A DNA stretch of 64,000 nucleotides from Aphanomyces cochlioides (GCA_019828595.1 JAHQRK010000009.1:372001-436000); one strand, 5' to 3'; numbered from the stretch's first letter, positions 31,318-44,419 are shown. The notes: a model not told the origin generated them from the letters alone. Numbers and translations are program-made.

Positions 31318-34300
31318 TCAAGCATTTTCAAGCTCTAGCAAGCGATCGTAGATTTGACAGAGCTCTCGTTTCGTGACGTAGATGCGATATTTGATTTGAA
31401 CCATCGCACTTGCTAGTTTGACCGGCATGAGAGACCACATGCGTTTTCTTTCCATGGAGATTTCATGCCACGTGCAGAAGGTGTCCATGAGGACATGAAT
31501 ACGGCGTTTGAGGAGTACCAAATGCAACATGAGCGCAGCGACGTAGTGACTCTTTTTCCTCGCCAAGTTAGTTAAATCCATCTCGTTCACCCCGTCGAAA
31601 TCTTCCCGAGGGCGATGCTGGATGACCCGGCGCCATGCAAGAAAAATTGTGTGCCGCAGCCACCGACTTTCGCAGTGACTGGACTCAACGTGGCTCAGAG
31701 CTGCAGCCAGAGTGGCGCGATGAGCCTTCATGTGGCTGCAAGCCATTCTCCAGTGATGTAAATGCTGACGAAGAACCCAGTCTCGCTGAGCTTTCGTGGC
31801 TTGAGTGATGTAGCGCCACCTAAACAATTACTAAGTAAAGCTATTCGAGCCATGCAGTGCTCGTACCTCGTGAAGATCGAAGCGAGTAATCTCTGCCGCG
31901 CACAGGTTTTGTATTTTCCAGTGAGAGTCGTCAGCATGGTCGAGAGCGAGTCATTCAAGACGCAGTCAATATTGCGCTTCCATTGAGCCAAGTACAGCCG
32001 CAATGTGAGACGCACACGCTTGTGAACCAACGAGACGACAAGCCTTTGACGTCTTGCTAGTCGTCTTGCTTGCAATGTTGCTGCGGGCGTCGCTGAGCTT
32101 GCTGATGTTTGAGATCGACGTCTTATTGAGGTACTTGGCCGCTGTTTTTTCATTTTTGCCGCTTGGGATCGCCATTTCTTCCACCAGAAAAGAAGACAAT
32201 ACCGATGTGCTATGGCCAGAACACGACGACTACGCTCTCGGCGGCCACACATCCATCGGCGCCACGCCATCCACATCGACCATTTGATAGTTGTGGCTTT
32301 CGCCATGGCAGCTTGGAGCTCCAATCTTGTGCAAATCCATCGGCTAACAATGTTTTGCCGGCGCAACATGCTGGACTTCCAGCAGCTGAATATCTTGCCT
32401 TGAACAGCCAGCTCCAAGTGTAGGAGAAGACCTTGGCGACGCCAAACTTGGAGTACATTGCGTAGCAAGGCGATCCGATGGCGCTTTCGACAAGATGCAA
32501 TGCGTTGGAAGCGCATGAGTTGACTTGCAGAGCACGAAACTCTCCATGCGCCATACGCCTTGGAAAGCGCTAGTCTGCGGAGGTTCTTCTGTGCTAAATA
32601 TTTGTCAATTCCAGCTCGTTGTTTGAGGAAGTGCATCCAGTGGCACCACGAGCGCACCAGACGCTGCTTGTCCGTGCTCTTTGCTTGCATCTTCACTGCG
32701 CGGTTCAAGGTACCCCAGCCCGTCGTAAGGCGTAGCCACCGCTGGAAAGCTCGAGCTACGTGTCGATACATGAGTTTCGTCCAAGCCACGCGCACTAAAT
32801 AGCGCAACATCAATTGTTTCCACTTGTGCCGTTCGCGTGAATATGCCCGAGCAGCCAGAGCCTGTTTTCGCAATGACATTTGGAAAAGCTGCGTCTGCCG
32901 AGCATGGTGTAGGAAGTCTTTCCACGATGAAAATCCTCGGCGTATGAAGAGAGCCTTGACACTTCGACCGAGCCGATCCAAAGTCTACGACAACATCTAA
33001 GACCTACAGCGAAACAGCAAGGTCCTACCACGGAGACAGCGCAGACTCGTTTCGTTTGCTTTTTCCACGTCACCCACTTGGATTTCATCCATGCTAATCG
33101 ACACATGGCCATCAATTTTTCGCCGCCTCTCGAGGATATGACAAGTCTATCTAATCGTCAAGCGCTTCTGTGACAAGGATCACTTACCGCTTCCATTGAT
33201 GGACGAAAAGTTGGAGGCAATGCCGCTGCTCAATGCTGACAAGTCGCTGGAGGTGATGGCGGACTCGCTGACGTCGCTGGGCAATATACCGCCATCGGCT
33301 AAAGCACTGCAGGAGCCATCTAAGTAAATTCTTAAACTCACGGCTCAACATGCAACGAGCAAACCTCATCTTTGCAATTTGATGGACGCGCGTTGTGTGG
33401 CGCCAATGGCTCCAAGCCCATCTCGTATGGAATATTCGTCGTCGCGTGAGTAAACGACGCAAGCGATGGACTTGATCAAGTCGACGCCGCCATCTTTGAA
33501 TAGCACGCGCAAGAACTTGACGTACAACAATTTGGTTCAAGCTATAAACTGCGTCTCTCTGGCCTTGGCGGCGGCGACTGAAGATGTGCCAGTAATGCCA
33601 CACTGTTGCCTTCTTTCGGCATTGCCATCCGTGATGTCGTCTCCTGAGCTCTATGTTTTTTGAGGTTGTTGATGCCCATCGATGGAAGAATGCATGGGTC
33701 TAGACACAATGCACTTTGAGCTCCTTGATTTAAATCAATCTTGCGTTACCTTGTTGTGGGAGAGCACTGCGAGTAGTTGGCATTCCAGGGCTGCAATGTA
33801 TTGCTTGTAGGATTGGAATGCGAGATATCCACGCCAGAGGAGTCGCGAGCGGCGACATGCTCGCCAGTGAAGCAGATGCATGACGCCTCTGGCAAATCTT
33901 GTCGTTTGTTGCTGCGCATGACTCTTTTCTTGCGCTTGATTCATCCACACAGCGCTCCTCCATTTCATGAAAACTAACACCTTCCGTCGCCTGTCAAGTA
34001 ATCGTTGCTTGAACGATCGATCTGCGATTTCAATTGCCAAACTGTCGGCTTGTGTTGCTCGCTTCCACTGCGCAAATACTTTGGAGACGAGGTTCCGTTC
34101 GCCGACGAGAGCTTTGCAAGCGTAGTAGCATCCAACGAGCTCCAATTCCACCTTCTCGACCACGTTCTGGACCCGAGCTTGGCATTGCGCTTGATATTCG
34201 TTACACAAAATACTCTGAGCGATATCGATGGCAGTTTGCGCTTTCCACATGCAGAAATGCTGGACAAGTTGTCGTCGAGTACGGCGGTCATTGAGTTTCT

Positions 34301-37300
34301 CCAATAAGTCGACACCATTGCCGATTCTGTCGAGTAGCATGGAACTCCTGGGATGGATGGTCATGCCTCTCGGTAGCTCCCATTGAGACTGGTGCGTCAA
34401 TATGTTGGTGTAATAGTACGCTGAGCATTCCCGGTTCCAGTGGATTTCCCATAAACCAGCGGCGTGAATGACACAACGCCATTGCTTCCAAACACGTCGA
34501 AGGCATTTTTCAACGACTTGATGCATCAAACGTTGACAAGCTTGTCGGCGCTGCTGTACAATTGCGTTGGCCTTCGTGCTTTGTGTCCATGTCAGCCAAT
34601 AGCGAGCACGTTTCATCTGCATCCACTTGGTACAACAAAACACAGCCAGGCGCTGCACTGCTGTTTGATGTCGCCACGTTTGAAGTGCATTTCGAGCTGC
34701 CGCGCGCGTCCGAAGTTGGTCGAGACGAGAGAGTCTTTGCCTCGTGAATGCCACCTTGTTTAAGTAGACCTTCCACTCGGAGAGCTTCCGTCTTAAGAGT
34801 CGTTCGTTGACGCGGCGTCTTGACACTGTGAATAAGCTCTCCAGTTGAATTTCCTCGACTTCGTTCAGCTTGGAGTGCAGGGCGGCACGGCGCAGAGTTT
34901 GGAAAGCTTGACACTGGACCTTGAGCCGCACCCTGTGACTATACAATCGGAACCAGAGCTGAAAACTGGAATGCAACGACACTTCATGAGCATCATGGAC
35001 ACGACCAAGCGAGGATTGAGCTTTCCATTTGACCCAAGCGTGACGCACCAAAGTGAGCTTGGATCTAAGTAATATATGCCGAAGGATGCGAAGATGTAGC
35101 TCCTGGGACTTCGTCAGTTGCTTCTGAGCTTCATGATGTTGATTGAGATGATACACTGCTCGTCGCCACACAGCCAGCGCTAGACGAGCGCCGAGTCGCT
35201 TCAAAACTTGAAACAATCGCTCGAGTCGCTGGCAACTTTTGCAATGTCGTCGCAGTTGATGCCACGACCGACGAATTTCGAGCTTGGTGAAAATAGAGAC
35301 CACTTGACTCGCAGCCTTTGCCTCCAGCGCGATGGAGCGGCATTTATCCATCCATTTCATAAATGCAAGCTGGAGAGCGTTCACGTGGCAGTTTTTCATC
35401 CTTGTCTTGAGTAATATCAGTGCTCGCGCCTGGTGTTTCTCCATCAAACTTGCTTTTTCTTCAGTTTGCCGCTGAGACTCATGAGCCAAATGAATGGCTG
35501 AAGCGCGCCATCGTTGAAATCGAGAAGCGACAACCCTGTGCAAGTTGAAAGCTCGCCGAAAGATAAGACGAGAGAGGATAAATTGCTGGCGCTACAAGTA
35601 TTCAAGCTATTCCAGTCACACCACCAAGATCAGTACCTGCGCGTGTTCATTACGTGAGCAGAGAGCAAACTCGAGCCATCTTGTAAAGCTCTGAGCTTGT
35701 AGTCGCTTGGTTCGTTGCTTCAGTATTCCAAGGAAAGCAAAGATACAAGCAGTATGCTTGGTTGACGTCTTCCACCTCTCAATTTGCTCGCCTTGATAAG
35801 CCCAAGAGCACTTTATCCAAGTTGTAAAGGCAGTCTGGACTTGTGCACGTCTGTGACGAGCAACTAAGCGGCTCAACATCTTTAAATTGTGTCGACGATC
35901 AGCCATACTCCCTCGCCATGCCGACAATGCCACTGCTGTCAGTCGACGATGTTGTCGACTTGCCAGCGATCGAGTTAGCAAGTCCACCGCTAAGCCGTGG
36001 CGCCACGTCATGAATGCCCTCGAGACTTGGCCTCTGGCACACATATTCTCAATCAATTTCAGTCCTCGCTGGTGCTGCAGTTGTCGGTGAAGAGTGAGAA
36101 GGACCTTGTTGTACACTTCTCTCCGGATGCGCATCAAAGCGCTGCGCATGACACGATTCAACGCATTCAGTGTCGCCGATAGCGTACACCACCGCTGGAA
36201 GGCTTGTCGAGAGAGCTGTCGACGCCTAGATATGTCGTCAAAAAGCATGTAAATCATCAACTCTACCGTCGGCGGAGCACGAGTCGCATGGCAAAGTGGC
36301 AAGTGCGAAGATGGCCCGTGTATGCAAGCCACCGCTTCAGGCAACAGCGCACGTCTTTGGCTCGATAGTGCATCCATATTTGTTGAAGTACCTTGCATCG
36401 CTTGATAGCGAGCTGCTTGTACTCGTGCCATTGATTCCAAACATGTCGGCGGAGTGCCTGCTCCCGCTGGTGAGCCCACAGCTTTGGAAGAACGAGCTGG
36501 GACTCTGCAAGTTTCATTCGACAGGTATGTTGGATCCAAGTGTCAAACGCGCTCTTTGCAAGCTTTAAACTCCATCGATGGTCGATTCTTCCAAGTGACT
36601 CGACGCGGCATTTCATTGATTTCGCCAGCTCTGTCCACTTGCGAAAGCTCTAGAGATCAACTCAGTCGCAAGAAGAAGAAGCTCTTTGTACATGTTGGAT
36701 CTTGCGCCGCTCATGGACTTTGCATGTGAAGTACAAGGCAGCGATGAAAAATCCTCCCGCAGACGCTGATGGAAGGCGCACTGGAGGGAATTCACTCAAG
36801 CTAGATAGCCAAATGTCAGGCGAGACTTGCGGCAGAGTAGGTTCCGCCAGGCGGTAGTTGTCATGGAGGATAAAATCGTCCACGGCAGGTTGAGTGGAAG
36901 ACAAGTCATCCAACTTGACCTTGTCGACGTTGGAGACGGGAGAATTCCAAGTATGGTTTGCCGACACAGTCAGCCGTGCCGCTGCAAAGTCTGCGGCCAT
37001 GCGGTGGGCAGACTTTGGCGCTGCTGGAAGGAGGTAAATGCTCTCATGGAGTACGCGAAGAAAGGCATCTTGCTGCGCTTCTTCAGGGTATTTCCGCCAC
37101 GCCAAGAAGACGAGAGCTTCGACAAATTGCGTCACATCGAGACGGCGGCATGAATGTCCACGTGCTAGATGAACTTGCAGTCAGCCTCAGCAGAAGGAAG
37201 TCTACCTTGAGCATACGCCAAGTCCACGTCGACCATGCCAAACCATGGCGTGAGGAGATTTGGAGCCTCGAGTACGAGCCGTCTGAATCCAGCATTGGAT

Positions 37301-37383
37301 AGCCGATGGCTTGGTTCATCTGCATACGCGTCAAAGATGCGATGAACGACATCGTCGTCGAGAAGAGTTCCAGGAAGCGGCAT
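31318..37383 (-). CDS. SFI1: SFI1-like centrin-binding repeat protein
   Basis: Nine exons by hand: 37383-37206, 37164-36692, 36649-36267, 36225-35637, 35591-33750, 33699-33188, 33146-33029, 32984-31867, 31819-31318; introns 41-50 nt, all in phase; 1,904 residues. From about residue 215 to the end the protein is Arg/Trp-rich alpha-helix with dozens of units of the SFI1 form AFxxWR...L (RAFQRWLRLTTGW, KSAFDTWIQHTC, CFSRWRYIAQRR), the binding sites for centrin at centrosomes and basal bodies. The N-terminus (about 1-110) is EF-hand-like or p25-alpha-like (VVHRIFDAYAD...TQFVEALVFLAWRKYP). A WW domain lies near 920-960 (LWEIHWNRECSAYYYTN...QWELP). A role in flagellar basal bodies or spindle poles is inferred. 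Confidence 0.85.
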
Positions 37384-37621
37384 GCAGCGACAGCGCAAGC
37401 CAAAGTTTCATGGAAGGTTTGGAGTTACACCCGTCGAACAATCGTCACATGGCATTTGTTCGACATGAGGCACCGTTGGAACCAAACGATATGGAATAGT
37501 TCAAGCAGCTTCAACTAGAGCCGCGGAAGGAATTCCATCAGGATTCGCACTCGCAGGACACGCTCGTCGTTGGAAGGTTGCAGTTCAATCGGCCCGCTAA
37601 GACGCTAAGAAGAGAGACGGC

Positions 37622-39928
37622 ATGGACCAACACCGTCTCCATGGCGAGTCCACTTGGAAGCGTTTCCCTTCCCTTCGCTGCACCTCTAATCTCATGGAAG
37701 TGGAGGAGATGCTAGCTCTCGACGTGGGGGATGAGATCTTGCGCTGAAAGATTTCAAGTCGTCGTTCTTCAATCGCGTCGTTTCAAATCGGTATCTCGGT
37801 TTCTCCATGCTCGGAGACAACAACAAGAACAGCGTCGACAGTCGTCTCCAGCCATTCTGCATTCGTCATGGCGCTCAAGTGCATTTGAAGGTTTCGTCAA
37901 TCGAACTCACGGACGACTTGCTCGAGTGCGTTCTCCGCGCGGTCCAGATCCATTCAAATATCACATCCCTCTCGCTGCTCAATCTCGGTACGACTGCGCG
38001 GAACGTGGATGCCCAACGCGGTCTCTGTGTATAGGTGGCGGCCCCAAGATGGCAGTCGTGCTTGCCGACATGCTGGATCACAATACAAGCTTAACATCGT
38101 GTGACTTGAGCGGGAATGCGATCGGCTCCCATGGCTCCAAGTGCCTCTCCCATTCGCTACTTGACAACCACACGTTGCAGAGTCTGTCGCTGCGCAAGTG
38201 TAGCCTTGGCACTGACGGCATCGCGGACTGGGTTTCCTTCATCCAGCATGGACGCAATTCAACGCTCGACACTCTCAAGTAAGGAACTTTCGTCCAGCAG
38301 TGCTGACGTTGACTAGCTTATCGTACAACCGCATCGACGACGAAGGCGCCGAGTTGTTGGCCACGGCGCTGCAACAACTCAAATTCAAACCATCGCCGAC
38401 ACGGCGCTGGCGGCTCAAACTCCTGGGCAACCCCATCTCGGACATTGGTCTCGACGCCATCGCGACCATGATGCGATTCAACACATTCATCATCACACTC
38501 GACATTGCCAACTCGAAATCGTACGCTCTCACCAAACCCGAGCGGGGAGCGTTTGTCGAGCATTGCGCCCGCCGGAACACGCGCAACATTGCCGCCGTTG
38601 GTTTGTTTCCTTGCGTGAGCTTGGCCTGATTGACGGTCTAGACATTCATGCGGCGATTGAAGCCATCGGATTGTCGCTCCGACGAGCAGAAAGCACTCGG
38701 CTAGCTCATGTTCCACTGACTGAAGTCGACTGCGTCAAGTTTTCCCATGCATTGAGTCTCTCCAAGGCGACGACGCATTTGTATCTTCGCCACAACACGA
38801 TGTCCCTTGCAGGCCTGAAGCTCTTGTCGTCGAGTCTGTCGACTTGCCGCTCCTTGTACAGCCTCACGCTGGTTGACAATGACGTTGGCGGCGACGGAGT
38901 CATGGCTCTCCTGAAAGCCATCGACGGGTTTGATGTGGAGGTGGCGTCTCCTCTGCGAGAACTTCACATAATCAACTCGAAAGCCATGCAACCAACATGG
39001 CCTCGGCGGTGCATTGCTCCAATCTACCGCTGTCTCGTGCAGGTACAGGCATCTTTGTCGTCGTCGGTCTTGACACTTTCCTTCCAGGGATCGCTCCTCA
39101 TGGCCATCACGTTAGCCAACTGCGGTCTAGACGATGCCACCACCCCTGCTATCGTGGCTGGATTAGCATGGGGCTGTCGCCTCGAGTCGGTGAATCTCGC
39201 ACGCAATGGCTTTACCGACAAGTCGATTCCAGTGTTTCAAGTCCTCCTGCGGCGATCCTCGCAGTTGGCCGAGCTCAATGTGGTGCGTGATGTTCTCGTT
39301 GACTTCAGCACTGAGGGTTGTCTTGCAGGGTGGAAATCAATGCACGTTGACGGGCTTGAGCACTCTTGCGCAATGGACAAACGACCACAAAGCGCTCCGA
39401 CGACTCAAACTTGGTCGTGTTGCTCGCTTAGACGACGCTCTTCTGTCGATTGAGAAGTATATTTCATCGAATGACCGGTTGGTCGAGCTGGAACTTGGCG
39501 CAGCGCATGAACACTCCAAGTACCGTCCGATCATGCAAGCCATTCAATCCAAGATTGCTGCGAATCGCACACTCCAAGGAGCGCTACAAGCAGCAGACGC
39601 ACTTACGGTGCCAACGACAGTGTGTGATCATCATGTTCTCCAGTGCCGGCTGCAGTATGTTGCTCGTGAAGTCGCGAGAGACTCAGTCGCTTGGTGGATT
39701 CATCCGAGGAGTGTCGTCTACTTGGTCGAGCAGCGTTTCATGGCATTGGAAGATGTGAATGCTAGCGAGCTTGTCGAAGCCATGGCGATGCAAAGCGAGG
39801 ACATCAATGCCTCAGTCGTGGTAGCCCAAGCTACAGAATCACTTGCCATGGCAGCTAACGATACTGATGTGCTCAAACTCGAGGAGTACATGCACATGAC
39901 AATGGAGGATAAATTGAGATGGAGATAA
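37622..39928 (+). CDS. Leucine-rich-repeat (RNase-inhibitor-type) protein
   Basis: Exons by hand: (37622 or 37807)-37987, 38035-38278, 38317-38600, 38642-39042, 39088-39279, 39329-39928; 633 residues if started at the ATG 37,807. LRR units of the NLR/RNI type are clear: NTSLTSCDLSGNAIGSHG, TLDTLNLSYNRIDDEGAELL, CRSLYSLTLVDNDVGGDG, LESVNLARNGFTDKSI. The C-terminal 150 residues are helical and not LRR. Upstream DNA from 37,622 also looks coding (MEVEEMLALDVGDEI) but is out of frame by one base near 37,740, so either the start is 37,807 or there is a one-base indel. The fifth intron (39,043-39,087) is 45 nt and stop-free. Divergent from the SFI1 gene across about 240 bp. Confidence 0.75.
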
Positions 39929-40173
39929 TCCAACCTTGGGATTCTTTCTTCGTGGCAACTTTGAAGTCTTTTGCTGTCCAGCAATGCGCAAGCGGTGAAG
40001 TCTGAGTTGGTTGACATCAAAGTGCACTTTGCAGTCAAGCAGAATGTCGTTGCCGACGCCGTCAGATAGTCAAAATTGTACAAGCCAAGGATAGCTCGGG
40101 CTAGAAAATCCTACGTCATGTGTCGTCTACAGAACAAGGCGATGGAGGTTGTAGCAGTCGTTGGTTTAGGGAG

Positions 40174-41262
40174 TTAGACTGTTTGGCATGTTGATCGATC
40201 CGTCTTGTCGTCGAGTAAATTATGATAGCTGTGACCGAATTCGTCCAGGTCTGGCACATCGAGATGCATGGCGTATTGATGCCGCGCACTCCAGAAGAAA
40301 ACATAGAGTGTAACCCACTCAGGGTAGACAAAACTCAAAAGAGCGAAGCCTAGTCGAGTGATTTGCTCAATCGCACTATCATCGTCATCGTAAAACATTT
40401 TGGAGCATGGTTGGTTGCCTAGAATGCTGTCATGAAGGGTTGAAGATGCCAAACGTACCGACGAAGTACGTCGTATAGAGGTCAAAAGAGAGCTGGACGA
40501 GGGAGCTGCCCATGTTGGTCTAACATCAAAGTTAAATATGACAAGACTGAGTGGTCATACCAACACAAGCATCCATAGCAGTTGATACGTTTGGTCGAGT
40601 TCTTTGTGATGCGAGACCAAGGCTTGAAACGTGTGCCTCTGGCGACCCATTTAGTGGTATCTTGATAGCAAACTACAATACCTGAATCACAGAAGCTGCT
40701 TTAATTTCCTTGAGCACGATCGTTCCCGCTGCAGCAAAGCTCACTGCAAGGTTCAGGTTTAGGATCAGGAGCAGCATGAGAGATTTTTACCAGCTAATGT
40801 GGCTGTGGCGACTGACATAACCAACCAGGAAGAATGATGGCAGTCGACTTGTGCGTCGTCAAGCATGATGATCACATCGGCAGTCATTAGGATTGATACG
40901 GCGAGGAGAAGCGGAACAAGCAGGCCATAAACAAGAGATCGCTTTCCAGTGATGTCGCAAGCCAGACGGCCATACAGCCAGCACGAAATTGACACTTGGA
41001 TGCCGCGGCAGTACTTTGCAACGAGCATGAGCTTGGGTTCGTTCACCCAGAGACATCGAAAGAGGACGCACGTCATTTCCAAGCCAGCGAGGAGAACCAG
41101 TGCAACGCTTGTTCGATACTGCGCCAAGTGTACGCTCGTTGGGATCATGATGTAAAGCGCATATATACAAAAGAGAACCGTCCAGAGGGACAAGACGCCA
41201 AGGACAACACCACGGAGGCACATCCATATCTCGCTCGGATCGCTCGAGCAGTATGGCAGCAT
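40174..41262 (-). CDS. Seven-span membrane protein, family unknown
   Basis: Five exons by hand: 41262-40791, 40743-40682, 40638-40561, 40519-40459, 40418-40174; introns 40-47 nt; 305 residues. Seven hydrophobic segments: VVLGVLSLWTVLFCIYALY, SVALVLLAGLEMTCVLF, a weaker one near 85-105, LVYGLLVPLLLAVSILMTA, LVMSVATATLAVSFAAAG, LLWMLVLTNMGSSLVQL and LGFALLSFVYPEWVTLYVFF. Short N-terminus, acidic C-terminal tail. The layout is GPCR-like but I see no class-defining motif (no DRY, no NPxxY). Convergent with the LRR gene. Confidence 0.7.
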
Positions 41263-41474
41263 TGGATTTCGTCGAATCTTTCGTCTTCGTCGCCAAGATC
41301 TTTTTTCTCCAAATTGGAAGAAAATCCATTAAAAATGTCCTTTCGCCATCTCAATATTGAGCACACTGAAACGAGCATTTCAACGCTTTGCTTGAAGGAG
41401 TCGATCTCCTTCACACCACGACGTTGCCTTGAGCCAAATGCATTTTGGGGATTGAGCAAGCTAGATTGAGATTG

Positions 41475-41680
41475 AATGGTGTCAGTCAACACCCAAAGTG
41501 TTCATTCACTCAAGCTCAAGCAATCTAGCGAGGTATTTTATTGACTCGGGGCTTCGTCATCCATCTGCCGTTGAATTCGAACAGATGAACGAAGCCCTAC
41601 ATCCATGGTGGAGAGAGCAACTTGGAGAGCTTACACTTGCATGGGCTCTTGTTGGCGAGGCGGACATCGATCCAAATTGA
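41475..41680 (+). CDS. Possible small two-exon protein
   Basis: The stretch 41,530-41,680 reads as RYFIDSGLRHPSAVEFEQ...LAWALVGEADIDPN before a stop and has coding character. The ATG at 41,475 can join it through a 31-nt GT-AG intron (41,498-41,528), giving about 57 residues. No family recognised; could be a gene remnant. Confidence 0.3.
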
Positions 41681-41957
41681 ATTTTCCCACCAAAATTTGT
41701 ACATTAAATAGTGTTATATCGAGTCTATTCTACTGAAGGATGCAATGTGCATCAGAGAGCGCTGCTAGTCAAGCTATCCATGAAATCTTATAGAATCGCT
41801 ATTAGATTGACATACCAACTTTTATAGCTCTTTTCTCTGTACTTGTCGGTGGGAACAAGTGGTTGACGAAAATGATAGGCAATTAGTGTGGTCAATATTG
41901 AAGTATATTACACTATTTAATGATATCAATAATTGTCCTGACGTTTCACAATGCAAC

Positions 41958-43754
41958 ATGTATGATGAAAGGAATGCCGCGACGGAACGAGTCATCCTGC
42001 ATTTGGATTTGGACTGCTTTTACGCGCAAGTAGAGCATGAAAGGCTCAATATACCACACGATCAGCCTCTTGCCGTCCAGCAGTGGGGTAGTTTGCTGGC
42101 TGTGAATTATGTTGCCCGAACATTCGACGTGAAACGAAGTGATTACCATGTAGCTGCTTCGAGAGACTCATGACGTGTTTGTAGGTGAAAACATTGGAGA
42201 TGCTCGCAAGAAGTGCCCACAGATTCACCTGGTACTCGTTCTATGCTCCTATAGTTATCTCACGAATTCTTAGCCCCATGTCGAAACACTTGGTGAAGGT
42301 TCAGACGTTGCCCCGAACCGATCCAAGCAAAAAGCGATATTAAGACGATATCGCGTCGCCAGTCGACACATTTTTCTCGTGATTGCAAAGCACGCACCAT
42401 TGTACGAAAAAGCCAGCATTGATGAAGCTTACATGGATGTAACCCAGCAAGCAATCGACCGCCTTGACACTGTTCTTCTTCCTACTCTAGATCAACTTCT
42501 CTTATCCTGTCGTGATAGGGAGCTTCCGATGGCATGGAATACGGACAAACGCATGTCTATGGCATAGAAGGAGGTGCTTTTCCACACACGAGGCAAGAAA
42601 AGCTCCTGTGCATTGGGGCACAAATCGCCCAGGAAATACGGGACGACATTCAGCAAACACTTCATTTCACCACCTCCGTTGGCATTGCCACCAACAAACT
42701 CTTGTCAAAACTTGTACGTGTTGTCGTCTTCCACAATGTATTTCACGATGCAAATAGGCTTCGCCCTTGCATAAGCCCAATGGCCAAACGGTATGTTGTG
42801 ATCTCATGAAGCTGTAGCTAATCTTGAGTTATGTAGTTGATCCCGCCACGATCTGTGCAAGACTTTATGCAAACGTTCCGCGTGGACAAGATTCGTGGCC
42901 TCGGTGGCAAACTTGGTGCTCGCATCGTTGAGCTCTCGACAAAACTGGACAAAGAAACAAGTCGTGTCACGGCTGGAGAAATTGTGGATGAATTTGGCCT
43001 CGCTGGTCTGCAGCAACAACTCGGAGTGGAAACCGGTCTTCACGTTTACAACTTGTGTCAAGGTTTCGATGGCAACGAACCCGTAAATCCCAAGAAGACC
43101 CTTGTGGCTCATATCAACTCGGTGAAGAGCTTTGAGAAGACCGGAATACTGAAGTCGGACGATATGCTGCGGTACTGGCTGCGCATTTTGTGTGAAGAGA
43201 TGGTGACTCGCTTCGACGAAGAGCGTGAAGAGAACCAGCGAGTCCCTACTCAGCTGACCATACACTACGAGCGGCCTGGACACAAGAAACAATTCAAACA
43301 TTTCGCCGTACCGCACAAGATCGACACGGAATCGTTTTTTGCCGCGGCATTAGCACAAATTGAAATTTCGACTGCGCTTCCATGCTCCCTACTCTATCTT
43401 GTGGGGAAGGATTTCGTGCCAATATTAAGTGGGGCTGCAAAAATCACACAATTCTTCAAGGGTGTTAGTGCAGCACCAATCCAACCGAAGGAGGAAGTTT
43501 CTCCGGCACCACTACCGTCTCGTCATATAAGCAAAACGACTCCAAATGCATCAATTGCCAGATTTTTCAGCAACAATGCGACTTCAGAGGACGATGGGCG
43601 GTATTTTTGTGTCAAATGCGGTCGCCATATTGACTCAACTGCTGCTGAACATGACGACTACCACATGGCTCTCGAGCTCAGCTCGCAGTGGAATGAACCA
43701 ACACCTCCAAAGAAGCGACCGAAAGGTCCCATGGATTTTTTCGTCAAGAAATGA
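41958..43754 (+). CDS. POLH: DNA polymerase eta (Y-family)
   Basis: Six exons by hand: 41958-42138, 42185-42231, 42274-42471, 42519-42713, 42758-42790, 42837-43754; introns 42-47 nt; 523 residues. Translesion polymerase that copies past UV dimers at stalled forks. Catalytic carboxylates sit in LHLDLDCFYAQVEHE (near the N-terminus) and ASIDEAYMDVT. The palm/finger residues run on to GIATNKLLSKLASPLHKPNGQT and the thumb helix-hairpin-helix (IRGLGGKLGARI). The little-finger domain follows. C-terminus: PIP-like boxes KITQFFKG and ASIARFFSN, a UBZ3-type zinc finger (YFCVKCGRHIDS...EHDDYH), and a final PIP box (GPMDFFVKK) for PCNA. Shorter than human POLH but complete. Confidence 0.92.
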
Positions 43755-44419
43755 GGCATCCTCATGGATGAAGGATAATTTAGTGCATTTCAACCAAACC
43801 AGGACGTTATTCCAGACGCAATTCCCCATGTCTGGAGGAAGGACTTCGGCTTTCTGAACTAACTGTGGCAAGCGTTTGATTGACACTTTTATTCAGGCGA
43901 GTATTTCACGACAAGATCCTCTAGTCAATTTGCATTTGCTGGTTAAGCAGTCCTCTTCAATCACGTCCTCAAATGGTGGTGGTACACCCGGCTTACTCGT
44001 ATCTCTTCAAGAATTTGAAACAGTGAGCAGATCCCAAACTAGACTTGATGGACAGATTTAGGACATGCTTACAATGTGATGCATGAAGTGCCCATGACTT
44101 CACCCTTCGACGGGTCGTCCAAGCTTATCTACAAAAAAGTTCAATCAGGTTCAATACCCATCCAGGTTTGTCCAGGCAGTCTTTATACTGCTGTGGAGAG
44201 AATCGCCACGCATATACTGCAGCTGCTGGTGTCTTTCTATTCGACTTGCTTTCGTTTCCGACATCTGGAACCTCTGCCCACCCAAGTTCACATGGCATCA
44301 CTTGTGGGCATTGTGGAAACCTCAGATATAATATGTTAGAGGTTTTCACAATTGATTATTAATTTTCAGAATTTTGGGTTTTTAAAACCCTTTCCGGATA
44401 ATTGACCCAAAAAACAAAA
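43755..44419. other. Intergenic, weak coding traces
   Basis: About 660 bp between polymerase eta and APC11. Short coding-like pieces occur (ISRQDPLVNLHLLVKQSS near 43,900; NVMHEVPMTSPFDGSSKL near 44,080; a cysteine pair in GITCGHCGNLRYN near 44,320) but no GT-AG set joined them in one frame. A decayed or unresolved small gene is possible. Confidence 0.35.
44391..44403 (+). promoter_or_regulatory. TTTCCGGATAATT upstream of APC11
   Basis: Copy of the recurring motif ending 17 bp before the APC11 ATG at 44,420. Confidence 0.4.
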
